Below are positions 10,710-21,441 of a stretch of DNA of 64,000 nucleotides, one piece after another (the stretch's first letter is position 1; each line of letters starts with the position of its first letter). The notes under the pieces are model-generated. The model worked only from the letters and a program-made list of their open reading frames with translations, was not told the origin of the DNA and ran no database searches. The translations under genes and the position numbers were made by a program. The stretch covers positions 1,294,712-1,358,711 of the forward strand of contig NW_004457313.1 in assembly GCF_000313135.1 (NCBI RefSeq). Reading direction: 5' to 3'. Origin of the DNA: Acanthamoeba castellanii str. Neff (Eukaryota > Discosea > Longamoebia > Acanthamoebidae).

Positions 10710-11374
10710 TCAGAGCTTGGAGTCGAGGAAGGCGGCGACGGAGACGAAGGAGTCGGCAAAGGCGACGAAGAGGAGGAGGGCGACGGCCACGGCGACGAGG
10801 TAGCGCGAGGGCGCGAGAGCCGACCCGCTGGCGCAGTACCAGCCGGTCTGGTTGTTGGGCAGCGGGTTGAGGTGTCGGCTGTTCTCGATGCAGGCCTGGC
10901 CCTTGGGGCAGCTGTAGCACTCGAAGATGTCCTGCGTGGCGTTCACGGCCACGCAGCCGCAGCACTGGTAGTCGGCCACCATGCAGTAGGGGTCGCAGTA
11001 GGTGCGGTCGAGGAAGTCAAAGTACTGCGAGCAGCAGCCGCCGGCGTCGCTGCCCGTGCACGGGTCGCAGGGCGCGGGGCACGTCGTGTTGGCCGCACCT
11101 TCCACTCCCGCCTGGCCGCAAAGCACACACATCACATCACATCGCCACAATTTGATTTGTTAAATAAAAGAAATAACAATTAATAGAATACAAAGCTTGG
11201 TATTCACACAACATGAAGTGATTGATGGATGTGATCTCTCATAAACCGAAATTCGCATTTGTGGGGGGGACAGATGAAAGTCGGGCAGGGATGATCGAAG
11301 AGGGGAGGTACCGTGAAAAGGGAGAAGAGGCACAAGGCGACGAGCACCTGAATGAAAGTTGATGTAGCCGACAT
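10710..11374 (-). CDS. Cys-rich secreted/membrane protein with signal peptide and C-terminal TM segment
   Basis: Two exons in phase: 11374-11312 and 11111-10710 (154 aa). Exon 1 is almost exactly a signal peptide (MSATSTFIQVLVALCLFSLFT), so the intron separates targeting from the mature domain. The mature part has 14 cysteines, several in pairs (GGCC, QCCGC), and potential N-glycosylation sites (NTT, NAT, NQT). A hydrophobic segment (YLVAVAVALLLFVAF) lies ~25 residues from the end. It reads as a small type I surface protein or a GPI precursor. I do not recognise the family. Confidence 0.78.
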
Positions 11375-11725
11375 CTGTCTGATGATTGTTGGAAATTTTG
11401 GATAGTGGCGTGAAGATTATCGACGAGGTAGGGGGAAATGCGGCCGCTGGGATGTGTCGCGCGTGTCTGCCTGATGCTTCAAAATCGGCGTGAGGGGGAG
11501 ACTTGTGTGGTTCTTCACGATCAAGAAAGACCCCGAACACGAGAAGACACCACAGAAAATGTGAAGGAATTCACCCCACGCGCTTCTACAGCGCAACGCT
11601 GCGCAATTTGTGCACACCGCCAGCTCAGAAGAAGACGCAACTGGTTGGTGGTTGCACCTCTTCTTGTTCTTCTTCTTCTGCTTCTTGAAGAGGTGACACA
11701 GTACAAGCCGACTAGGTCTATGATC
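11375..11725. other. Intergenic region upstream of the Cys-rich gene
   Basis: About 350 bp between the minus-strand start at 11374 and the Roco kinase stop at 11726. No coding signal, and nothing further recognised. Confidence 0.4.
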
Positions 11726-14700
11726 TTACTTGCCCTTTCTTCGTGATTCTGTCTCGGTGCCCAGCTTGGCGAGCTCGGCCTCGATGGTGGGCACGATCTC
11801 GTCGAACGACGGCCGCTCCTGCGGGTTGTGCCGCCAGCAGGCCTGCATGAGCGCGGCGAAGCTCGGCGGGCAGCCGCTGCTGGCGGGCGGCGGCGTCGGA
11901 CGACAAGTGCCGTCCACGATCGCGTTACGGCAGTCCATCGCCTGGAAGTACCCATTCCGCTGGAACCTACAGCCGAGCCGACGAGTCAACACACATGGTG
12001 GCCACCATGATGATGAGCGAGAATGATGACGACGACACACGAATGAAGTTGAGTTACGTACTTGTCCCAGTATTCGGTCGTGTAGGGCAGCTGTCGCGTA
12101 GCGATCTCCCACAAGACGATGGCAAAACTGTGCGCGCGCGACGAGGATGAAAGAAGTGAGCTCGAGTGTGCCGCTACAGAGGCGAGGAGTAGAGAGAGTG
12201 AGCAAGAAACTGAGGAGGAAGAGAAACCTGTAGATGTCGGAGCGCTCGTCGTATTCGACGCGCTTGTGGCTCAACACCTCGGGAGCCAGCCACTGCCAAG
12301 TCCGCAGGGCCTCGTCGAGCGTCGAATTGACGTGCTGGGCCAAACCTGCATCCCCCACATACCAATCGTCGGTCAGCCTGCCGAACACCGAACGGCGGCG
12401 CCTCGGTGCGGTGAAGGGGCATTGGTACCAAAGTCGCCGATCTTTGCCACGACGGGTGCGCTGGTCGACGTGCTGGCCAACTGAATTGGGAAGCACGCGC
12501 GAGAGCGTTAGACACACGTGTGCGTGCGTGCGTGCGTGCGTGTGTGTGTGTGTGTGTGTGCGTGTGTGTGTGTGTGTGTGTGCGTGTGTGTGTGTGTGTG
12601 CGTGCGCGCGCGCGTTGATTGAACGGCTACGTACGAAGATGTTGGGGCTGCGCAAGTCGCGGTGGACGATGGGCGGTTGGTAGGAGTGGAGGTATCGCAT
12701 GCCCTTGGCCACGTCGAGCGCGATGCGCCATCGGAGCCGCCACGGAATGCGGTCATCTGATACCGGCGGGGGTCGTCGCTTGAGGCAGCCCGACGGGAGA
12801 ATGCCCCGCACGTTGTGGGTGGTCACCACCTCGCACATGTCATGATTCTCCAAGTCCTTGTGAATCGCCACCACATCGCCTGCAACCGACATACATGGAT
12901 TATCAGCATTCCAAGCATTCCAAGAGCTGAGCCAGCTTGCATGCGAAAAAACACTGTGCGGCGTACCCAGCTTGACGGGCGCCGGAGAGAGGCCGCCGAT
13001 GGGCTTGATGTGGTCGTGCGACGGATGGGAGCAGGCCACGTGCGCCATCTGGGTGGAGACCAGCAGGCGGTGGAGGTCGCCCCGCGGCACGTACTCCATT
13101 ACCATCGAGACGGGCTCGTAGCAGATTCCGAAGAGCTTCACGATGTTGTCGTGCTCCAAGTAGCTGCATGGATCATTGATCATTGTGATGAATGAGCCAC
13201 GCAAAAGAAGGTAATGATAATGCAAACGAGCGAGCGAGCGAGTTCAAGTGAAGAAGAAAACGCGTTACCTCATCAAGAAGGTCTCGTGGCGGAACTCGTC
13301 AAAGATCTTGAAGTCCTGTGTGTCGTTCTTTTCCACTTCCAGACCCTGCTCCACGAGGTTACGCTGCCGGGATCCGTGTCAGCCCAAGCCGTGTGGTGGG
13401 TGGGTGGTGGGTGATGGGTGGTGGGAGCGCACCTCGCCGGCTCGGGACAACTCCTTAATGGCCACCACCGTGCGGTTCCACGAGCCGCGGTAGACCACGC
13501 CGAACCCGCCGTCGCCGATCTTCTTCTCCTTGCGCAGCTCGCTCTCCTTGATGCTGCGCACGCCCGCCAGGAGCAGGTCGGGCGCGGCCCGCTTCACGCT
13601 CACCTCGTGTCCGCCCCGCTGGCACACCATCTTCTTCTTGGACTGGATCGAGTCGATGACCTCGCGATAGCAGAACGTCGGCACCTCGGCCGGAGAAGGA
13701 GGAGCGGCGGGAGCCTCGCCCTCGTCCGTCGCAGTGACCTCTCCTCCGCTCGCGTCGGCGCCAACGGTTGCGGGGCCGGACCCAGAGTCGGCCATGCACA
13801 GCGGGCACAGCACCTTCTTGATGACCCGAAGCCCTGGCGGTGACACGAGAGTTAAGCGGAGACAAAAAGGAAAAAAGTTGAAGGCGACTTAGTACGCACC
13901 GACGCAGCCCATGAGCAGACTGTCGATGCTGTAGACGGCCTGCTCCAGCAGCTTGCTCAACTTGGCCGAAGAGTCTTTCCCCCGCTTTCCTGGCACTGCG
14001 TGCACACAGTGATGGGTTGGTGAGGCAGCCACGCAGTGTTTGCTTTTGGAAGAGGGGGAGGGATAGGCGGCCACACAACAAACAAGGAAGCGTACCATTC
14101 TCGACGCGCGCGGAGACGATGATGCGGTAGCTCGGGTCGAGCTGTTGCATCATGAAGAGCGTCTCCTTCCTCCCTTCCACCTCCAGCTCCACCACCAAGC
14201 CGCTGCGCCACGCCACCACAAAATGGACATTCGGGATGTGCAACACCTGTGGTGTCCATCACCGTTCGCCACCGCGCGTTGTTGGGTCAGTGTGCCACGC
14301 GCTTTTGAGTAGTAGCTTGGATGGGGGGAAGGGGGAGCGTACCCGAACGATGAGCCGGCAGAACAGGCCGATGGGGAGGAAGGAGAGATCGTAGAAGCGA
14401 CCGAACGGGATGACCCCCGCCGGACAGGCCGACGGCCACGCGGTGTCCAGCTCTGCTGGGCAGTCCTCGGGCAGAAGCGACGGAGCCACCAGTGTTTTTT
14501 CCTCCTTACCCCGTCGTAGCGGGAAGAGGATCTGTGGTGGTGGGGGAAAGTGAGCGTGTGCGTGCGTGGATGGATGGGTGTGGTGGTACTTGCCTGGAAT
14601 CGTTCGAATATTCTCTGGAGAGAGGAATGGAGTTCGGGCGGGTAGTCGCGCCAGACCCACTGACGGAGGTCGCTTTCGCCGACGAGGCCATTCTTGATCC

Positions 14701-17700
14701 ACTTGTTGTTGAACGAGACGACACTCTTCATCACGTCGGCCAACCATTGCGGATCGATGATGACCAAATCCTTTAGCGATCCGAACGGGTCGTCAAAGTG
14801 CACCAAGCAGCCCACGTCCTGTACACACCACACGCACGCAGTCAGTTCGAACACTGACCAGAAGCGTGGAGGGTGGAAAGAGGGCTATCGTACGTGGAAG
14901 AAGGAGACCACTTCGTTGATGGAGTCCGCTTCGATCTTGCAACTCAGGCCCAGCCGTACCATGTGGTCCCAGTTGATGAATCGCACGTACTCCTTCTTGT
15001 CCCGCTTGCGCACCGAGAGCGGGCCGGTCGTCAGCAGCACGTTCTCCGATGACCCCAAATCCGAGATCGTGCTCGAATGCGCTTGGGCGCCTGCCAGGAG
15101 CGAGAGTGCGTCAGCGACCAAGCGAAGTGGAATGTGCGGAATGCGGTACGAGAGAGCTTGCTTGCGAGTAGTAGTCGACGTACCCTCCTTGCGCATGTTC
15201 TGGAGGATCTGGAACAGGTCGAAGTAGGAGCCGGGGATGACCTGCTTGAGGAACGAGTGCTTCTTGGCCCCGAGCACGAGTTCGTTGATGAGCTCCGGGA
15301 TGCCCTCCTTCGTCTTGGAGCTCACGAACACCACCTTGCGGATGTTGGTGTCCTCCCTGTGGGTGGGTGTGATGTCGTGTGAGTCGTTTAGCATAGACAA
15401 CGCCAGCAAGCAGGTCGATTGAGGACTAGGGAAGGCACTGGGAAGGAGTAACACCTGCTGAGCGCACGACCCAAATCATGAAGCTTAGAGCGGTCGCACT
15501 GATCGGAATCGATGTGCGTGCCAACGATGAACACGGGCGTCTCCACACCTGCGACCCCGCCAAAGCACCGGTGAGATTATGGGTACGCGCACGGGACGAG
15601 ACGTATTCGCATATACCCTGGGTGCTGGCCCGGATCTGCTTGATCCAGTATCGGACGTTGTGGAGATCCTCGTTGGTGACATTGAACACGACCAGGTACA
15701 TGGAGCGTGCAGTGAGGAAGAACTGGTGCGTGGGATAGAACACCAGCTGTCCTCCAAAGTCGTACCTGCACACCGCTCGCTCCTGTTAGGAGTGGAGAAC
15801 GCGTAGTTACGTGGATGGGGGGGCGGGCGGGCCGTGCGTACGTCTGAAAAATGATTTCGTTGTCGGGGCCATCCTTGTCAGGCTTGAATTTTTTGTTCAG
15901 GGCCGACTCGCTTATGCTGAGCTCGCCCATTTCGATTCCGTCCGTGCTGAGCTGCGTGGGTCCGTCCTTTGACTGCCAGGAGAAAACACCAACACACCGG
16001 TTCGTGAGTTGCGGCTCCCACGGCGGTGGTTTGAAAGTGGCCCTGTGATCGCATATACCTTAATGCGGCCAAAGCTCTTGAGGCTCAGCGTGCCGCTGTG
16101 CTTGCGTGGCGAGTGGGGAGCCTTGGTGTCGCCGAGATGCTTGCGGAAGGCGCGGAGGAGAGTGGTTTTGCCGACGGCCTCCTTGCCCACGAACATGAGC
16201 TTCACCCGGTTCCACTTCACGCGCGAGACCTCGAGCTGCCGGAGGTAGACCAGCAGACGCTTGAGCCCGCCCTCCTTGACCTCGGTCGGAATACTCTCGA
16301 GCGGATTCCCCTCGAGCCTGACTTCCTTGAGGTTGGTCATTTGGGTCAGGAAGAACGGCAGCACGTTGATCTGGTTGAACGACAGATCGATCTTCTTGGC
16401 GCTGGTCAGCTGCTCGACCCACTCCGGCACATTCTTCAGATTCTTCGACGAGAGATCGATTTCGGTGAGGTTCCTCAGTATCTTGTATGCCTGTTCATCA
16501 CGCCGGCGTAATAACGTCTATTATTATTAGTGTGCGATGAGCTGATGCGAAGGTGATCGCAAAGTACGTTGTCTGTTATTCGAGCACCAAAGGTGAGGAG
16601 CGTGATCACGCCTTCGACGTGATTCTTCGTGAGGGCAATCTCGAGTGGCGTTTGGTACTGCATGTCACAATACGTACGATGGGAATCGGTTAACCGATGC
16701 ATTTGCCGGGTAAGTATGCAGAGCTGGTAGAGACAGATGTGTACGTACATCCTAAAGGGCCAGCCCATCACCCACGGCAAGACGTATGGAACCTGGTGTT
16801 AGCGGAAAGATGGAACAAGACCGACACACAACGGACACGTACCCACTGTTGCACGGGGTTGGGGGTAGGAGTGAATGCGACGGTTAGTGATCGACAGGTA
16901 AATGGAACAGAATGGCTTGGGTGGGAAGGGGGAAGGGGTACTCCTGAGGAGTCGGGGTCGGCGCCGTAGCCGAGGAGCATCTCCATGATCTTGTTGTTGG
17001 CCAGCTTACAGGCGTAATGCAATGGAGTCTGCAGTGATGGTGAATGAATTAGCACGCGCGCGGCATACAACGCTGTACATGTGAACAGCCCATACCTCGG
17101 GCTGTAGAACGAAGACGATTGGTGGCGAAGGAGATAGACAGATCGGCGGGCAGGGGGAGGCAAGAGTTGAGAATGCGGCCATGAAACGGCAAAACAAGCG
17201 GAGAACGAGAATGGCGAACGTACCCCCTGATGTGGAGAAAGTTATTGGGTCAGAGTCAAGGTAAAGTTGTTTGGAGGGGGGGGGTGTAAAGAATGGTGCG
17301 TACATCCTGTTTCCCAGTACCCAGGCAACACCGTGTGCTGCGTTTAGTCAAATCTCACACGGAAACGACCAACCGGTGCGTGAGAGGGAAAGTAAGAACG
17401 CAGTATAGGGTACCTCCTGCAGCACGTGGTACCATAAAAGGAGTGAAACTAGCCGTTAGACATGCCATGGTTGTTCACGTTATGATCAGGGTGGGGTCGA
17501 GCACAGAGAGGAGGCGTCACGGCGTACTTCTTTGATGTTGACCAAGGCCTTGTACTGGAGGAGGAGCTGAACGGACTCCGCTCGTCCGTGGTAGCACGCC
17601 CAATGCAGCGCCGTCTGTACTCAAACAAACCCAAACGCGCCCGTCAGCGTTCGGTTTCGTTGTGGGTTGGTCACACTCGTCACAACACGAAGGAAGGGGC

Positions 17701-18504
17701 TATACCATCTGTCAAAGCGGACAGAGAGTGAGAGGTCAAAGGAGAGAGAACCAGTTAGAGTTGTTCTTCAAGGAGAAGCGCGAGATAAGGCGTCGTACTC
17801 CCTATGGGTGGCAAACGACAGCCAAACGGAAACGGCAATGAACATAGAGTGAGTACTCGATTCAAAAAAAGGCCGACACACAAGAAGGGTAGCATACATT
17901 CTGCGCAGATGAAGATCAACGCCAGCCCAAATGCGCGTCCGGAGGAAGAGGGAACAACGTTGGGAGTTAAAATCAATCGCATGAAAGTTGCCTCCATCTC
18001 GATTGCGTAAAGATTGCGTCAAGTCCCACGAAATGAGTCAGGTCAGGGAGAGTACGTAGTAGCCATTAATGTCGCTGGCGATTCCCTTTGCGAGGAGTGC
18101 TTCCACCTTTTGCCGCTTGCCCTCTTCGATGGCCTTCACCAGGCCCTCGGTAAGGGGCGTACCGGCCGACAGCGCCATGTGGTATTCCTTGTACGACCTG
18201 CCGCCGTCACTGCCGTTGCGGAAAATGCAGAAAAAGGCAAAAAGAAAACAGAAAGCTGTGGGCTCGAAGTCTGCTTCAGGTGGAACAGCGCTGGAACGCA
18301 AACGCTTGCCCTTGCATGAGTTACTGGCGCACTATCGGCGCCTTGTGAAGGAGGCCAACAAGCTTGCCCTTGAAGGGTCCTTATGCTGCCCACTATTTAT
18401 TTGGATTGTTCAAATTTTTGTCTGTGGCGTGCTTCCATCTCACAAAGTGTAATGGAATTTAAGGAATCCAAGATCGCTTGAACATCGGCCACTCTGCCAT
18501 ACAT
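11726..18504 (-). CDS. Ankyrin-LRR-Roc-COR-kinase (Roco family, LRRK1-like)
   Basis: A long multi-exon gene read from ~18504 down to a stop at 11728-11726. Domain order from the N-terminus: ankyrin-like units scattered over several short exons (LTEGLVKAIEEGKRQKVEALL near 18140-18070, TALHWACYHGRAESVQLLL near 17610, PLHYACKLANNKIMEMLL near 17025, TPLEIALTKNHVEGVITLL near 16655); LRRs (16490-16250); a Roc GTPase with P-loop GKEAVGKTT (~16190), DFGGQ (~15760) and THID (~15525); COR (about 15090-13900); and a TKL-type kinase with GDGGFGVVYRG, VAIKEL, HRDLRSPN and KIGDFG. It ends shortly after the kinase, with no WD40 domain. All kinase and GTPase hallmarks seen are intact, so it is probably an active signalling kinase. 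The first exons are uncertain: MYGRVADVQ at 18504 and MALSAGTPL at 18178 are both possible starts. One intron holds a long (GT)n tract. Confidence 0.85.
12521..12612. repeat. (GT)n/(GC)n microsatellite in a Roco kinase intron
   Basis: About 90 bp of alternating GT with interspersed GTGCGT units, between the exon carrying HRDLRSPN and the exon carrying the DFG motif. Confidence 0.85.
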
Positions 18505-18588
18505 TATTGCGCCAACAAGAGAACGAGGAGGGAGCCTCAGCCCCGCCAAAGACGCGGCGAAGAAGAGGGCAAAGGCGGGCTTGCCGAG

Positions 18589-20110
18589 ATGATGGAAGCA
18601 TCTTCGACGCTGGCGTTGCATCAGACGGCGAAACAGAACGTATACGAAAATGTCATATCGATAATCAAAATTGGGGCTGAAGTGGATGAGAGAGACGCCA
18701 AGAGCGGACAGACAGCGCTACACATCGCGGCCGCGTTGAATAATGTCGAATCAATCAAGGCGCTTCTCGACGCCGGTGCCGAGGTGGAGGTAGTGGATAG
18801 CTTCGGCGACACCCCTCTGGCCCTCGCTCAACGATTCAACAAACCCGAAGCAGTCCATCTTCTCCAAACAGCTGCAGGCCAACGCCCCTCCAACAACGGC
18901 GCGTCATCCTCGACTGCCGGCGACAAGGGTCGAATTGCTGGGCGAGGCGACACCAACCGGCGTAAGATGAAGCTGCATCTCGAAAGCGGAACGGGCCTGT
19001 TTGAAACTCCTGCCCCCCTCTCGCCCCCTTCGACGCGCCTCCAGCCTCCAGCCTCTCGGCCCTCCCCCTCCACTAGCGCGGTGGCTACCGCCGCACCACC
19101 CACCACGGCAACCCTGGGCTCTCGCGGGACGGCCCTTCCCACGGCGACGGGGTCGGCCATCGTGCGACGCCCGGGCGGGTCAATAGGGAGCGGAGGCCCC
19201 GGCTCAGAGTCGCCGCCGCCACGACGAGGCTCGACGGACGGTGGAGAGGGACTGCCGAACATCGGACAAGCGGGCGGGTGGAAGAAGAAGGACTGGACCG
19301 AGACGGCTGCGTCGGTGGAGAAGGGCAAGACCCGAGGGAGGACGGAGCTCCTCTCCTCGGGCGGACAAGGCACCGAGGGGTGGAAGAAGATGAAGAGCTT
19401 CTTCTCCACGAGCGCTCACCCTCTCCCCTCGCCACCTACTGTCGAGGTCCTGCAGCAGCAATTGCAGCGCGAGCAATCAGGTACCCTAAACTTCTCCATA
19501 GTTCTCTCTCCGCTCGCATGCGGGCGGTCATAGCAACGGATCGGTAATCGACCGATGTGTGTGTGTTTCCATGCGTGGGTGACTACACAATGCAGAGCGA
19601 CGGCATATGGAAGAGGAGCTCCGACAGTTCAAGCAGAGGGCAGGGCCGCTCATGTACCAGCTCAAACGGCGGTACGTCGAGTGCTACGACGCCAACAAGA
19701 CGCTCACCCTGCGGAACGAACATCTCGAACGGGAGCTGGAGGCGCTCTCCAAGTTCGGCAAGCCCGGCGCGCCGCCAATTGCTCGAGACAAGAAGCCCGC
19801 ATCGCCGGAGGGCTCGGCAGTGGGGACAGCGAGCGGAGGACGAGCAGCCGACTTCATGGCGCGCGAGAAGATGCTGGAGGCGAGGGAGAAGAAGGAGTGG
19901 CGGAACACGCGGATGATGATGGTGGAATCGCACAAGACGGAGAGGCTCGAGCTGATGGCGCAGGTCGAGGAGCTCAGGGAGAAGCTCAAAGGACTGACCA
20001 AGGATCTGCTCGAGGTGTTGGACGAGAACGAGAAGCTGGTCAAGCAGCTGGAGATCGCCGAGGAGGAACGAGACAAGTGTATAAAGCTGATGGAGAGCAA
20101 GGTCTCCTGA
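18589..20110 (+). CDS. Ankyrin-repeat protein with long disordered linker and C-terminal coiled coil
   Basis: Two exons: 18589-19480 and 19596-20110, joined in phase 1 (about 468 aa). Residues ~1-95 carry ankyrin repeats (GQTALHIAAALNNVESIKALLDAG, GDTPLALAQRFNK). Residues ~100-290 are Pro/Ser/Gly-rich and presumably disordered. Residues ~295-465 form a heptad-rich coiled coil (EVLQQQLQREQS ... LDENEKLVKQLEIAEEERDK). The gene starts head-to-head with the Roco kinase, whose own N-terminus is ankyrin-like, with under 100 bp between the proposed starts. It resembles cytoskeletal or adaptor scaffolds. No specific function is assigned. Confidence 0.8.
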
Positions 20111-20449
20111 CGACGGCCACCGTGTAAATACCTCCTGCCTCCCTTCTTCTTCTCGACGACCCCTCTCGAGCGCTCCGGCGTCGCCGTCGTCGGTTCGATC
20201 GGACTGCTGCACCAGTCCCGCGAGAGTCTGCAAGAACGCACACAAGCGAGAGACGAGAGCCATCGCGGAACGTCAACTGTATTACTTAGGGCGCCCCTTC
20301 GCGGGCGTGAAACAAAGTGCACGCAACTTTGTAACTCAACAACTCCCCGACCGGTCTGTGCCCACAAGCGTGCGATGACGTCAGCAAGTGTTGCGCTTTC
20401 TTGTAGACTTCGCTCTTCTTGTTCTCTTTCCGGCTTGACGCAGAGAAAG
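20111..20449. other. Intergenic region before the acetyltransferase gene
   Basis: About 340 bp between two plus-strand genes, presumably the 3' UTR of one and the promoter of the next. No TATA box or coding signal recognised. Confidence 0.35.
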
Positions 20450-21173
20450 ATGGAGGAGCGGAGCTGTGCCGAGACGCCCACACTGCGGCCCATGGCCCTG
20501 CGCGATGTGCAGGCGGCGTGGTCCATTCAGGTGATCGCTTACTCCGACCCCAGCCTCCACGAGACGGTGCGTCGCCCCCCCCCCGGACCACCAAAAGATT
20601 TACAACATCTCACTTGGGGTCTCCACACGCATGCAGGCGGACCACTACGAGCGAAGGCTGGCTGCCTACCCGCAGGGCTGTTGGGTGGCGGAGCTTAAAG
20701 AAGACGACAGCGCGGAGCCCGTGTTGGTGGGCTATCTCGTCTCGTACCCGTCGCGGCTGGACGACCCTCCGGCTCTGTCGAGCCACGAGTGGGCCGTACC
20801 GCACCCGGCTGACGCCTACTTCATCCACGAAGTGACTGTCGACCCGCGCCGCCAGGGACTCGGCCTTGGCCGTCTGCTGAGCGCGAAGGCCACGGAGTGC
20901 GCTCGCACGAGCGGCCTTGGCCCGGCCGCCCAATACGTGGCGCTGGTGTCGGTGCAGGGCTCGTCGCCCTTCTGGCATCGGCACGGCGGCTACCTGCCCT
21001 ACGACTTTGACGTCAATCGGCTCCACACCTCTCTGCCCTCTGCCAGCAGCAGCCAAGCCGATGGGCCGTGTCTCTTCGACGAAACGACCGCGCATAAGCT
21101 CAAGACCAAGCTGATCCAGTCCTACGGCCCTGGTGCGCTCATGATGTTGACCGCCATGCCTCAACACCAATAA
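20450..21173 (+). CDS. GNAT-family N-acetyltransferase
   Basis: Two exons: 20450-20566 and 20637-21173, phase 0 junction, 217 aa. The start ATG opens a typical GNAT beta-1/alpha-1 (TLRPMALRDVQAAWSIQVIAY). Motif A is intact: FIHEVTVDPRRQGLGLGRLL with the R/Q-x-x-G-x-G/A acetyl-CoA pyrophosphate loop, followed by YVALVSVQGSSPFWHRHGGY, the usual alpha-4/beta-6 region. The acceptor substrate cannot be told. The TAA stop lies inside an AATAAA hexamer (21169-21174), so if that hexamer is the poly(A) signal the 3' UTR is extremely short. Confidence 0.88.
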
Positions 21174-21441
21174 AGGTTCGCCTTGTCCTTCACCTTCGAG
21201 CAAGCAGCAAGATCTACCTCTTCTCAGGAATTTTAAAAATGAGACACAAGAACATTCCCACATTCTTAAAATCTCAGGTTATTTCCGGCTTTCGCCTGCC
21301 CCAACCCCTTCGGTAGGCAACGCGGGGCCTTTCCTTTCTCCAACACCGAGGTGGGACCGAACTGATAGAGTGATTGAATAGAGGGTCGAGAGACACCAAC
21401 GTTGGGAGAGATAGAGAGTGAGTGAGAGAGAGAGAGAGAGG

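Noticed and set aside
18397..18621. Roco kinase start extended upstream to 18621
   Set aside because: That reading overlaps the coding start of the opposite-strand ankyrin gene and its extra residues look non-conserved; the ATG at 18504 is preferred though not proven.
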